64,000 bases of DNA from Bog-159 sp963738375 (GTDB lineage: Bacteria; Acidobacteriota; Terriglobia; Bryobacterales; Bryobacteraceae). How positions within the stretch are numbered: position 1 is the stretch's first letter; each line of letters opens with the position of its first letter. Under the pieces are notes generated by a model, which did not search any database, was not told where the DNA came from, and saw only the letters and a program-made list of their open reading frames with translations. The stretch lies in assembly GCA_963738375.1 (NCBI GenBank), contig CAVTWL010000004.1:186001-250000 (forward strand), in the 5' to 3' direction. The translations under genes and the position numbers were made by a program. Below, piece by piece: positions 1 through 9,200 of the stretch.

Positions 1-1
1 C

Positions 2-667
2 AACGCGGTGAAGATCTACTACGGCATCCGCTTGATGAGCACCGTAGCGATGGGTCTGCTCGGCCTGATCCTGCGCAACGCGGTCAGCGACAACCCGGCG
101 CTGCACGTCGTTTTCCCGGCGGCGATGGCGCTGGGTGGGTTTATCCTCCCAAACTTCCTTTTGGAAAAAAAGATCAAGAAGCGCCTGGAGATTCTGCGGC
201 TGGCGCTACCGGACGCCCTGGATCTGATGGTGATCGCGGTGGAAGCCGGGCTGGGCCTGGACCAAGCCATCTCGTATGTGGCCACGGAACTGCGCAACGC
301 GCACCCTCAGCTGACGGAAGAATTCATTCTGGTGAATTTGGAAATTCGCGCGGGCAAACGGCGCGTGGACGCGCTGAAGAATCTCGGAGAACGGGCCGGA
401 GAGCCCGAGTTGCAAAAGCTGACCGCGATTCTAATTCAGAACGACCGCTTTGGAACGAGCGTAGCCGAATCGCTGCGCCAACATTCGGATTACATGCGCA
501 TCCGCCGCCGCCAGGAAGCGGAAGAGCGCGCCGCGAAGGTGGGCGTCAAACTGGTGTTCCCCATCTTCTTCTTTATCCTGCCCGCCATGATGCTGGTTTG
601 CGCTGGCCCAGGCGTGCTGGGTGTAGTCAAGTACCTGCTCCCGATTATGAAGGGCTTCGGGAACTAA
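2..667 (+). CDS. tadC: TadC-like type II/IV pilus platform protein, 5' end outside window
   Basis: Inner-membrane platform protein of the T2SSF family, tight-adherence (Tad/Flp, type IVc pilus) subgroup. The family anchors the assembly ATPase that pushes pilin subunits into the fibre. The frame is open to the left edge, so the GTG at 8 is an internal valine and the true N-terminus is missing. Visible are a hydrophobic N-terminal pair of segments (about residues 10-55), the cytoplasmic helical bundle with the family-typical LDLMVIAVEAGLGLDQAI (about 75-92), a Arg/Glu-rich stretch RIRRRQEAEERAAKVG, and a last membrane helix with FPIFFFILPAMM. TadB/TadC proteins are usually close to 300 residues, so about a quarter is lost. 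The following genes are not pilus genes, so this is probably the end of a tad operon. TadB and TadC are hard to tell apart without the upstream gene; the final position favours TadC. Confidence 0.8.
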   Translation, partial: NAVKIYYGIRLMSTVAMGLLGLILRNAVSDNPALHVVFPAAMALGGFILPNFLLEKKIKKRLEILRLALPDALDLMVIAVEAGLGLDQAISYVATELRNAHPQLTEEFILVNLEIRAGKRRVDALKNLGERAGEPELQKLTAILIQNDRFGTSVAESLRQHSDYMRIRRRQEAEERAAKVGVKLVFPIFFFILPAMMLVCAGPGVLGVVKYLLPIMKGFGN

Positions 668-734
668 CGCCGATGGCGGAAGGGCAGAACGATTTTTCGA
701 GCAAGAGTCAACTTAAAAGAAAGGAGACAAGAGT

Positions 735-833
735 ATGAATGGCACAGCGATGCAAATTTTGATCTGGGTGGCTGCTGGCGTAATCCTGTTGCTGCTCTTG
801 CAGCGCCGCCGGCGCCGCAAGGTCATGCGGTAG
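735..833 (+). CDS. 32-residue single-pass membrane peptide
   Basis: A short frame below usual annotation cut-offs. It reads MNGTAMQILIWVAAGVILLL, then LLQRRRRRKVMR and TAG: one hydrophobic helix followed by a strongly basic tail, which predicts an inner-membrane peptide with the C-terminus inside. The start is supported by a strong Shine-Dalgarno (aaggag at 721-726, 8 bases before the ATG). It begins 68 bases after the pilus platform gene on the same strand, so it may be the last member of that operon. I do not recognise a family. The good ribosome site and clean amphipathic design make it more likely real than chance. Confidence 0.55.
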   Translation: MNGTAMQILIWVAAGVILLLLLQRRRRRKVMR

Positions 834-925
834 TTTTTGGGCCCTGTATGTTTTGCTGGCTCGCAGGCATTTAGCGTGGGGCGGCGCTTACCCGTAGCGC
901 GCCCCGCGCCCGTTTTCAGCTGGTT

Positions 926-1841
926 GTGGTACGACTGAGCCGGGTGCTTGGGAAGGATGAGCGGATTTTGGAAATCGATCGCAGCGCTCTGGAAAAGATC
1001 GGAGCAGCTCAAAACCCGGATGGCGGATGGCCGTATTCGAAAGGCGGCTCGTGGACCGAGCCAACGGTCTATGCGTTGCTCGCTCACCAGGCTGGCCGGG
1101 TGGCGCCTCCGCGTCTGAACTCGACGCAGGAATGGTTGGGCGGGGTGCAGGAATCGGACGGCGGTTGGAAGCCGCGCAGTTCGGTGGATCGCAGCACCTG
1201 GGTGACGTCCCTGGTGGCCTTGTTGCCGCCGGAGACCGTGGGGGTTGCGAGGCACGCGCGGGCAGTCGACTGGCTGATGGGCGAGAGCGGAATGGAGACA
1301 TCGCCGCTGTTGCGCTTAGGCAGTTTTCTGCGCGAAGGAAAGATGCCGGCGAGTCCCGACGGAATCGGCTGGCCGTGGTTCCCGGGAACGGCGGCGTGGG
1401 TAACGCCGACATGCCTGGCGATCTTGGCCTTGAAGAAGTCTTATTACCGGCGTCCCACCACTGCTTTGCGGGAGCGTATCGACAAGGCGCAGGCATTCCT
1501 GCTTTCGCGGCGGTGTGCGGATGGCGGTTGGAACCATGGTTCGGCGCGGTCTTTGGGATACAACTCGGATTCTTATCCGGAGACGACCGGCCAGGCTTTG
1601 TTGGCGCTGGCAGGCAGCGATGCCGCGCGCCTCGGGGATAGCTTTCAATTTGGCGCAAAAGTTCCTAAGGGAGCAACGGTCCGCCGGCGGAGCCGCCTGG
1701 CTACGGCTCGGGTTGGTGGCTCACCAGCAACTTCCGGGCGGCGCTCCCCTTTTCACCATGCCTTGCCGCACGGTGCCGGACGCCGCACTGGCGGTGCTGG
1801 CGGCCGCAGCGGAGCAGGGCGAAAACGTATTTCTGGCGTGA
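926..1841 (+). CDS. Prenyltransferase/squalene-oxidase repeat protein (frameshifted)
   Basis: Protein built from squalene-cyclase-type QW repeats: NPDGGWPY, ESDGGWKP and CADGGWNHG are visible about every 45-90 residues, the signature of an alpha/alpha toroid. At about 300 residues it is far shorter than squalene-hopene cyclases (over 600), and I see no DxDD catalytic motif, so it is probably a single-domain member of unknown substrate. The frame of GTG 926 fits to about base 1635 (ALLALAGSDAARL). The next coherent sequence (LAQKFLREQRSAGGAAWLRLG, about 1660) lies in a frame offset by one base and ends at TGA 1839-1841. One base too many near 1635-1660 explains this (916 bases, remainder 1). 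Without the correction the frame runs on, falsely, into the DUF362 gene that starts two bases downstream. Confidence 0.6.
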
Positions 1842-1843
1842 CG

Positions 1844-2818
1844 ATGCAAAGGGCGATGACACGACGCGACTTCCTGGCTGCGGCCCCTCTGGGCGCCGCC
1901 GCGATAGGATTGGCCGGCTGTGCCAAGCCGCTTGCGCCGCGCCACCGGTCGCGCGTGAATATCACGCGGGCGGCATCGTACTCACAGGACATTTACGCTA
2001 CGATGCGGGGAGTTCTAGCGCAGCACAAGCTGAAGGTCCGTGGGCGACGAGTGGTATTGAAGCCCAATCTGGTGGAATTTGAGCCGGGCAGCTGCATCAA
2101 TACCCATCCCATGCTGGTGCATGCTGCTTACGAAGCCTTCCGCGCATTGGGCGCTACCGTGGCCATTGCCGAAGGACCCGGGCACCGGCGCGGCACGCTC
2201 GATCTGGCCGATGCCGCCGGGTACTTCCAGACCATCCCGAAACTTGAGGACGTGTTTACGGATTTGAATCTGGACGAAGTGTCGCGCGTTGCGCTGGCCA
2301 ATCCCGTATCGAAACTGAAATCGCTGTACATGCCGCATACGGTTCTTGCGAGCGACCTGCTGGTGTCGATGCCCAAAATGAAAACGCATCATTGGGCCGG
2401 GGCCACCTTGTCGATGAAGAACCTATTCGGCACGGTGCCGGGCGGGGTGTATGGATGGCCCAAGAACGTGCTGCACTGGGCGGGCATTCACGAATCGATC
2501 GCCGATTTGCACACGCTCTTCCCCAATCACTTTTCCATTGTCGATGGGATTGTCGGTATGGAGGGCAACGGGCCGATTCAAGGCACGCCTAAGACTGCCG
2601 GCGTGATTGTTTCAGGGGGCGATGCGGTAGCGGTGGATGCAACCTGCTGCCGGATTATGCAGATCGAGCCGTCCCAAATCGGTTACCTGACCTTAGCCGG
2701 CGGCTTAGAAGGAATCGCAGAGAAAAACATAGAGCAAATAGGGGAGAACATCGATTCCGTTACGACCCGGTTCGAACTGATAATGGAGCTGCGAGGACTG
2801 CGAAAGGGGCGCGCATGA
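1844..2818 (+). CDS. DUF362 family protein, Tat-type leader with lipobox
   Basis: 324 residues. The leader carries a twin-arginine motif (TRRDFLAAAP) followed by a hydrophobic stretch and GLAGC, which could be a lipobox, so the protein is predicted to be exported folded and perhaps lipid-anchored. The body is a DUF362 domain (known in iron-sulfur proteins and ferredoxin fusions): VVLKPNLVEFEPG, SMPKMKTHHWAGATLS, MKNLFGTVPG and a C-terminal AVAVDATCCRIMQ. I see no CxxCxxCxxxC ferredoxin module, so this is the short form. The start is ATG 1844, or ATG 1856 which puts the twin arginines nearer the N-terminus. It begins two bases after the cyclase-repeat gene and its TGA overlaps the next ATG by four bases (ATGA), so translation is probably coupled. 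The substrate of DUF362 is not established. Confidence 0.75.
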   Translation: MQRAMTRRDFLAAAPLGAAAIGLAGCAKPLAPRHRSRVNITRAASYSQDIYATMRGVLAQHKLKVRGRRVVLKPNLVEFEPGSCINTHPMLVHAAYEAFRALGATVAIAEGPGHRRGTLDLADAAGYFQTIPKLEDVFTDLNLDEVSRVALANPVSKLKSLYMPHTVLASDLLVSMPKMKTHHWAGATLSMKNLFGTVPGGVYGWPKNVLHWAGIHESIADLHTLFPNHFSIVDGIVGMEGNGPIQGTPKTAGVIVSGGDAVAVDATCCRIMQIEPSQIGYLTLAGGLEGIAEKNIEQIGENIDSVTTRFELIMELRGLRKGRA

Positions 2819-4290
2819 CGGCGGTGCTGCATCGCCGCGCGTTGGGGATGGCCGGGGTGGTATTGTCTTCCCTCCTGTTGCTCGTGCCCTGCTTCTGGCA
2901 ATCGCGGATCCAGGCAGGCGATCTTTCAAGCCACGTTTACAATGCGTGGCTCGCGCAGTTGATCGAGCGCGGGCAGGCGCCCGGGTTGACCTTGGTGCGC
3001 CAATCCAACAATGTCTTGTTCGATCTGATGCTGAGTTCGTTCATGCGGGTGCTCGGCGCTGGCGCGGCACAAAGGCTCGCAGTTTCGCTGGCGGTCCTGG
3101 TGTTCTTTTGGGGGGCATTTTTGTTCGTGTGGTCGTGGTCGCGGCGCAATGTTGCGCCGTGGCAACTGGCCCCTTGTTTTGCAGTTTTGGCCTATGGGTG
3201 GGTATTCCACATGGGCTTTTTTAACTTCTATATCTCGCTGGGGCTGAGTTTTGGCGCGCTGGCGCTGCTGCGGAAGAGCTGGCGGCAGGCCAACCGCCTC
3301 GCCATTCCGGTGGCGGTTGCGCTCTTCGTCGTGGCATACGTTGCGCATGCGCTACCGGTAGTATGGGGTCTCGGCTTGTTGGCCTATTACAGCGTGGCGC
3401 AAGCTTTGCCGGCGCGGCGGCGGGTTCCCCTAGTGTTCGCTGCCATCTGCGGCCTGACGTTGTTGGGGGTTTTGTTGGGCCAGTTCTTTCCCACGCGGCG
3501 GGGCATCGATCAGGTTGTTTCGATGACCGGCGCGGATCAAGTTTGGCTATACGGCCAGTCGTACGTGGCTGTGGCATGGGCGGTCGCTGTGATTTGGGCG
3601 CTGTGCCTGGGGCGGGTGGTATCGGCACGCGGTCTGGTGCGCACGCTCCTCGACGTTCGTTTTCAGTTGTGCGCGATTTGTGCGGCTTCCCTGGTGCTGT
3701 TGCCGGGCGGGGTATTGTTGCCAGGCTATCGATCGGCACTCGATTTCATTGCCGAGAGGATGTCGCTGGCAGGCGCCATTCTGTTTTGCGCCCTGGTGGC
3801 TTCGGTACGGCTTCCGAAGCCGCTGGTAGCCTCTTTGGCGGGCATGGCGGCCGTGTTCTTCTTCCTTTCTTATTCCGATGAACTGGCACTGAACAAAGTG
3901 GAAACGGAGATGGCGCGGGTGGTGGCTCAGTTGCCCCCCGGACAGCGCGTGATCAGCGTGCTGGCGGATCCCGAAAGCCGGATCAAGTCGATGCAGCACG
4001 TGGTCGACCGGGTTTGCGTGGGGCACTGTTTCAGCTATGCGAATTATGAGCCCACGACGGCGCAATTTCGCGTACGGGCGGACCGTGAAAACCCATTCGT
4101 GGTTTCGAATTATAAAGACTCCTGGACGATGCAGACGGGCGGGTATGTGGTGAAGCCCCAGGATCTGCCACTGTACACCGTGGATTTGTGTGAGCCATCA
4201 AGTCCGCGCATATGTGTAGTGCCTTTGCAGGCAGGCACTACGCTGCATAATACCGGCCTGCGTGTAGCACCGATTCTAGGCGGAGGATAA
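2815..4290 (+). CDS. Multi-pass membrane protein, possibly GT-C glycosyltransferase-like
   Basis: 491 residues, strongly hydrophobic through about residue 370, with roughly nine or ten predicted membrane helices, then a hydrophilic C-terminal domain of about 120 residues. After the first helix comes an acidic loop (QAGDLSSHVYNAWLAQL) resembling the first outside loop of GT-C glycosyltransferases, where an Asp binds the lipid-sugar substrate. The C-terminal part has paired cysteines (VDRVCVGHCFSY, LCEPSSPRICVV) that suggest a disulfide-bearing outer domain. It overlaps the DUF362 gene by four bases and is followed at one base by a 61-residue membrane protein with its own good ribosome site, so the three form one transcription unit. 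Family assignment is tentative; no catalytic motif is decisive. Confidence 0.6.
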   Translation: MTAVLHRRALGMAGVVLSSLLLLVPCFWQSRIQAGDLSSHVYNAWLAQLIERGQAPGLTLVRQSNNVLFDLMLSSFMRVLGAGAAQRLAVSLAVLVFFWGAFLFVWSWSRRNVAPWQLAPCFAVLAYGWVFHMGFFNFYISLGLSFGALALLRKSWRQANRLAIPVAVALFVVAYVAHALPVVWGLGLLAYYSVAQALPARRRVPLVFAAICGLTLLGVLLGQFFPTRRGIDQVVSMTGADQVWLYGQSYVAVAWAVAVIWALCLGRVVSARGLVRTLLDVRFQLCAICAASLVLLPGGVLLPGYRSALDFIAERMSLAGAILFCALVASVRLPKPLVASLAGMAAVFFFLSYSDELALNKVETEMARVVAQLPPGQRVISVLADPESRIKSMQHVVDRVCVGHCFSYANYEPTTAQFRVRADRENPFVVSNYKDSWTMQTGGYVVKPQDLPLYTVDLCEPSSPRICVVPLQAGTTLHNTGLRVAPILGGG

Positions 4291-4291
4291 A

Positions 4292-4477
4292 ATGATGAGC
4301 GAGTTGAGCACTGCCGAGTACGTGAACGGCTATGATGCAAGCGATGTACAAATTGAAGACACGGGCAGGAAATTCATGGACGTGCTGAAGGCGATTCCGT
4401 GGACACGCGTTGCCGTGGACGTGATGCTGATTGCGGCCATTCTGCTGGTCTCCTCTAATTTTCTGTCGGTTCGATAA
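4292..4477 (+). CDS. 61-residue membrane protein of unknown function
   Basis: Short protein with an acidic soluble N-terminus (DASDVQIEDTG) and one C-terminal membrane helix (VDVMLIAAILLVSSNF). It starts one base after the stop of the multi-pass protein. A purine-rich ribosome site (cggagga, 4281-4287) overlaps that stop and serves either of two adjacent ATGs (4292, 4295). Position and co-transcription suggest a small partner of the upstream membrane protein. I recognise no family. Confidence 0.6.
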   Translation: MMSELSTAEYVNGYDASDVQIEDTGRKFMDVLKAIPWTRVAVDVMLIAAILLVSSNFLSVR

Positions 4478-4514
4478 AATTCCAGGCCAGCCGGCGAGTC
4501 GATTATTGCGATTG

Positions 4515-4560
4515 ATGGGGAGCGGCGCGCCCTCGTGGTGAGTGTGCGCCCCATTTTCTA
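4515..4560 (+). terminator. Possible Rho-independent terminator after the 61-residue gene
   Basis: An inverted repeat ATGGGG (4515-4520) and CCCCAT (4549-4554), with further GC-rich pairing possible in the loop, runs into TTTT. It sits between two convergent units, where a terminator would be expected. The stem is short and the loop long, so the call is weak. Confidence 0.35.
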
Positions 4561-4569
4561 AGGTCAACC

Positions 4570-6285
4570 TCATTTTCTCAACTGGTACGACACGGTCTGG
4601 AACGTCGATGTTCCCCGGTCCTGTTCGGTCATGTGGATCTCCACCACTCTCGACAACACCCGGCTCAAGCTGGCAATGTTTCCTGAAAAGAAAGGCGGCG
4701 GGCCTGGACGATCTACCTTTCCGGACGCATCGCCGCCCGCGGGCGCGCTGAAGTCGAGAGCGCCCATGATGCGCTCGTAGCGGCTCCTTTCGCGTTGGTG
4801 GCGAAAGCCGGCGGCGTAGGTAAGGCCGGCGGACGGCCCGGTGATTCCCGTCCGCCCTAGCACGGCGTGTAGAAGGGACAGGTTGTTGGCGACAAGCAGG
4901 AGCCGTCCGCGATTTGTAAAGAACAGGGTCCCAAGGCCATCCAGCCGTTCGACTGGATTTTGTTCCGATCCATTCGATACCCATCCCGCGCCAAGTTGCG
5001 ATGAGGTCCACAGTTTGCCGGCAGCGGTACTCAGAGATCTCCTGATCGAGTCGCGATCCCAGTCTCGAGATCCCTCGAGAACCATCACCGTGGGTATGTG
5101 CACAAACGGCCCGGAGGCATCCTCGCTCGATTCAACCAGAAGAATGGCGTGACCGGCCGCGTTGTCCGCCAGCGGGCGAACGGCCGCCATGCAATCGATG
5201 ATGCCGGCATCGGCTGGCAGCGCGGCCTCCTGGATGTCCGTTTCCAGATCGCTTTCGCTGCCCGCGATACGATCTGGTGAGGCGGCCGCCGGCGCATAGC
5301 GGTCGTCGCGCGAGGGCGATGGTTGCGCTTCGACCAGCTTCTGTACGATTAAGGCAGCGGCATCCTGCGCTTCAGCCAGACGCCACGCCTTGTAAAATCC
5401 GGCTTCGGGAGGCGCCAGTGTAGTCAGCCTGGAGACGGCATCGTCGGTGGCAAGCGCGGACGCCACGTCGTCTGGCGACCGAAGCAGAACTCTGCTTTCC
5501 GTAATCGCGTCCTCAGTTCGTTTCACATCGGATATTCCTGCCCGATATCGACGAACCAAGGCGGCGTTACGCTGCACCCAATACGAGCGAAAGTAGACGT
5601 TCTTCACCAGCGACTCTAGATTCATCACCAGCCGGAGGTCACCTGGACGTGAGGCTGCGGCGACAGCATCGCGATACCAACCGTCCGAGGCGACACTTCG
5701 TTCGCCATTCCCGGCAAGAAGTTCCAGCGCCCGGCCAACCAGGTCGTCTCGGGTGGCCAGCAGCAGATATCCCTTAGTGAAAGCAAAGGCCACAGTCCGT
5801 TGCGACGCGGGGTCTGTGCGCCAGTAGAAGGACACACCCCCGGCCTGGCGCTGTTCGAATTTGTCGCGAACCGCCCACAGTTCGCTCTTCACTAAGTCGG
5901 TCTCCGCAATTCGCGTTACGTACAGAAACTCGACATCGCGAATCCCATACAATGCGAGAGCGGATTCGGTTCCAGCAATTCCGTTCAGGCTCTTCAGGCC
6001 AGGCACGAAGCCAGCGGCATTGCCGTATTCGCTGTAGACCTGCTGCAGCTTCGTGAACAGGTTGGAGCGGGAGAAGACCTCGTAGTTGGCGCTTTCCAGC
6101 CAATCGAACTTGACCTTGGATGTACTCCATTCTCCAAGTAGCCGGGCGAAATCGGGCGTTTCAAGGCAGAGTAAGGCGCCGCTCGGCATGATTGCGGGGG
6201 GTCTCGGTTCCGCGGCAGACGTTTGGAGATGAACGAATCCGGCGGTGGCCAATACCAACGTGGCTAAGAGCGCGGCTTTTCTCAT
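4570..6285 (-). CDS. Secreted protein of unknown function, possibly DUF3352-like
   Basis: 571 residues with a Sec signal peptide (MRKAALLATLVLATAGFVHL, cut near TSAAEP). The mature part opens with MPSGALLCLETPDFARLL, a pattern seen in secreted DUF3352-type proteins whose biochemical role is unknown; I make that link tentatively. There are no membrane helices after the leader and only one visible cysteine, so it should be soluble in the periplasm. Its ATG overlaps the stop of the giant TPR gene by four bases, making it the last gene of a four-gene unit. It reads as an intact frame. Confidence 0.6.
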   Translation of the reverse strand: MRKAALLATLVLATAGFVHLQTSAAEPRPPAIMPSGALLCLETPDFARLLGEWSTSKVKFDWLESANYEVFSRSNLFTKLQQVYSEYGNAAGFVPGLKSLNGIAGTESALALYGIRDVEFLYVTRIAETDLVKSELWAVRDKFEQRQAGGVSFYWRTDPASQRTVAFAFTKGYLLLATRDDLVGRALELLAGNGERSVASDGWYRDAVAAASRPGDLRLVMNLESLVKNVYFRSYWVQRNAALVRRYRAGISDVKRTEDAITESRVLLRSPDDVASALATDDAVSRLTTLAPPEAGFYKAWRLAEAQDAAALIVQKLVEAQPSPSRDDRYAPAAASPDRIAGSESDLETDIQEAALPADAGIIDCMAAVRPLADNAAGHAILLVESSEDASGPFVHIPTVMVLEGSRDWDRDSIRRSLSTAAGKLWTSSQLGAGWVSNGSEQNPVERLDGLGTLFFTNRGRLLLVANNLSLLHAVLGRTGITGPSAGLTYAAGFRHQRERSRYERIMGALDFSAPAGGDASGKVDRPGPPPFFSGNIASLSRVLSRVVEIHMTEQDRGTSTFQTVSYQLRK

Positions 6286-9200
6286 GGCTGACTCCTGGAA
6301 ATGAGCGGGCGCACAACATGATCCTGCTCGATCACGCTCCTGACCGCCGGTTGGCGGGCGATGTTTTTCGCGCGACGGCCCTGCTCGGCGACAAACCCGT
6401 TCAAGCGCTGTTGGAGCCCGCCGCGCTGATCTGGTTTACTAAGCGAGATCGCGGCGCGAAGGTAAGCTGCCGCCCGCTTCAAGTCGTCGATGCGTTCCGC
6501 AGCGTTTGCCAGCGACTCGCCAATTCCGGCGCGTTCCTGGTCGGTAAGCTGCGCCCCTGGCAGAATGAACGCCACGGCCGGACGTGGGGAGAAATAGCGG
6601 GAGCGGCGCGGGTCAGCGTAAGGCTGTTCCTCCTCAAGTTCATTCTGCGGCTGCCCTGGCGGCTGCGCCAGCGCCAGAGCAAGAGTGTCGCGGTGTTGGG
6701 CAATCGCCGCTTGCAATGCGCCAACACGAACACTTCCATCCGCGGGCGCGAGGGCCAACGCCTCCAGCCACAGGCGGAGTCTGGGCTCAGGCGTCGCGGC
6801 CGACCGCGCCGCTGCGGCGCGGGCCTCGACCTGATAAGGTTTTGCGGCGTCACCCGCGGTTACTGCCGGCGAACAGAGAAGCCCCAACTCCGTTCCGCTA
6901 ACTTCCGCAAGCGCCTGCGGCGCGGCAAGGCGCGCGGCTTGGGCCCGTACCTTGTACGGCGCCTGCGGGTCGGTCATAATCGCAGCGAGCAGTTGGCGTC
7001 GTTCGTCGGAGCCTTGAGCGAGTCCTTGTGCCAAGTACAGCTTGGCGTCGGTGTCCCAAGGTGTCTCTTTAATCCTTTCGCGGGTGAAGTGCATGGCGTC
7101 CGCGCTTTTCCCGTACTTGGCGAGCAGTTGGGCGGCCGGCAGCAAGGCCTCAAGCCCATCCTCGCCGGCCAGGGCCATGCGGCTTAACAGTGCGATGGCG
7201 GACACAGTCTGGCTACGCTGTAGCATGACCTCCGCCAAGCCGAGGAAATTGGCGGAGGTCAGATTGCCGCTTCCAATTTCGCGATCGTAGAGGAATTCAA
7301 GCACCATTTGCGCCCCGGTCAGGTCTCCGCCGCTTCGCAGCACCAACGCCGCGTTGCGCAGACTCTCCAGGGGCGGTGCGAATTCCGGTTGCGAACGGTA
7401 TCGTTCCAGAAGCACTGGCAATTCTCCAGTCTTGGCGGCCAGGCGGATTTCCACCTCGTCCCGGGATTGATCGCGACTCCAGTTGGGCGGAGCAGGCGTC
7501 AAAGGCGCAACCTGCTTCCACTCGGCCAGTGCGCCCTTCACATCTCCGCTGTTCAGCAACATCGCAATCAGTTGTAATCGGGCTCCGGTTGCCTGACTGA
7601 AGCGCCACTCCCGGTCATCGCCAAAGGCGGCTGCGGCACGCCGGGAATAGTACGCCAGTTCGGCGCGTTGCAAGGTGAGGCGTTGCTCATCCGTCAGATT
7701 ATTTTGCAAGGGCCAAATGACTTGGCCCACATCCACGGAGTTGCTGAGGGCCGTCAACCAGTCGACTCCTTCACCAGAGGCGAGCGACGCGCGCACCGCG
7801 GGCTCTGCGAGCTCAGTGAACCGGTATTCTTGATTCCGCTGGTAGTAGTCGCCCAGAAGATTGGCGATCTCGCCACGCAACAAGCCAAAAGCGCGCCGTT
7901 CACCGATGTCGGCAAACGTCTCCCCTGCCCAGTTCCAGTAAAGCTCCGGTACCTTGACCCCTCGGCCCTGGATCCGCAGATAAGCGGCGATGGCGGACCT
8001 CCAATGAGTCACGGCTTCCGGGCGGCGGCCTTCCCGCCAGAGCACCCGCGCAATGTGATCGTGGGCCTCGCCGCGGTTGGCATCGAGTTCCAGGGCGTGC
8101 TCGAACTCAGTGATCGCCTTGGCCCCTTGGCCGCCCTGCGCATATTTGTCGCCCAGCAGCACGTACGCACCGGGATCTTGATGCGCCCCTTCTACCGAAG
8201 CTGGCATCCACAAAGCGGCGTTTGCATTCTTGCCGGCCGAAAGATAATCGCCATACTGTGCGCCGTAATAGAACCAAAGTGAGCCTGCGATCGCGATTTC
8301 CGTTTTGAGTGGAGACCGAAGCCGCTCACCGATGGTGCGTGTATCGAGCGCGCTCTGGAAGTCCGCATCAATCGCCGGGGATCGGTCGTTAAAGTATTGT
8401 CCCGAAAGCGCCGCATAAGCCTTCGTCCATACTGGCGCCAATTCGCTGCCGCGAGCCCGCACCGCTTGATATGCGAGTTGCGGCTGGCTGCTCGCGATTG
8501 CGCATTGCACCGCCTGGTTGCGGATTTCCTCGCGAGCATTGCTGCCAATGATCGCCAGCAGCCGCTGCGTATTGAGCCGGGTCAGGAGAGTTAAATAACG
8601 ATCCAGCAACGCGCCCGATAGATCATTGCGCGACAGGGCCTTTTGCATTACCCTCATCTGGCCGTCTATATCACCTTCGGCGACATACGCCTGCGCAGCT
8701 TCGGTCAGGGCAGTTGCTGCGACGGCCTGTCCGTCCTTACGGGTGGCATAACCTTCCAGGTAGCGGCCCAACTCGGCATACAGTCCTCGCTGCCGCTGCA
8801 ATTCGACGAGACGCGAATCGACATCGCGCGCCTGAGCGTCCATCGCTTCGCGCCGCCATCGGGATTCCAACTCCGCCAGTCCCGCGGAAGTAGCCAGCGG
8901 CAGCAGGGTGCTAACGCGATCCGCTGCGCCCATTCGTGACGCTTGCGCAATCAATGCCAGGGCAAACGCGCCCTTCTCTTCGGGTGTGTAATTTTCGGAG
9001 ACCACGGCGCCAATTGCCGCCGTTACCCGCTGATCCGCGGCTGGATTGGTTCCCAGACGGGAAAGCACTCCGTCTAATCGCCGCGCTCGCGCCATGATCC
9101 GCGCGTAAACTACCGCATGTTCAATTGCTTTGTCCGAATCCTCGCCCGCCTGCCTTGCGCCCTTCTCCGCGAAGGCCGCGGCATCGGGCAGAAGGTGCCA

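Noticed and set aside
926..2818. A 630-codon frame joining cyclase repeats to DUF362
   Set aside because: The middle (about 1660-1840) is arginine- and glycine-rich nonsense, the true cyclase ending lies in another frame, and a Tat leader starts at 1844.
6192..7187. A 331-codon plus-strand frame opposite the giant TPR gene
   Set aside because: Arginine-, glutamine- and proline-rich antisense shadow with no ribosome site; the minus-strand frame has clear repeats.
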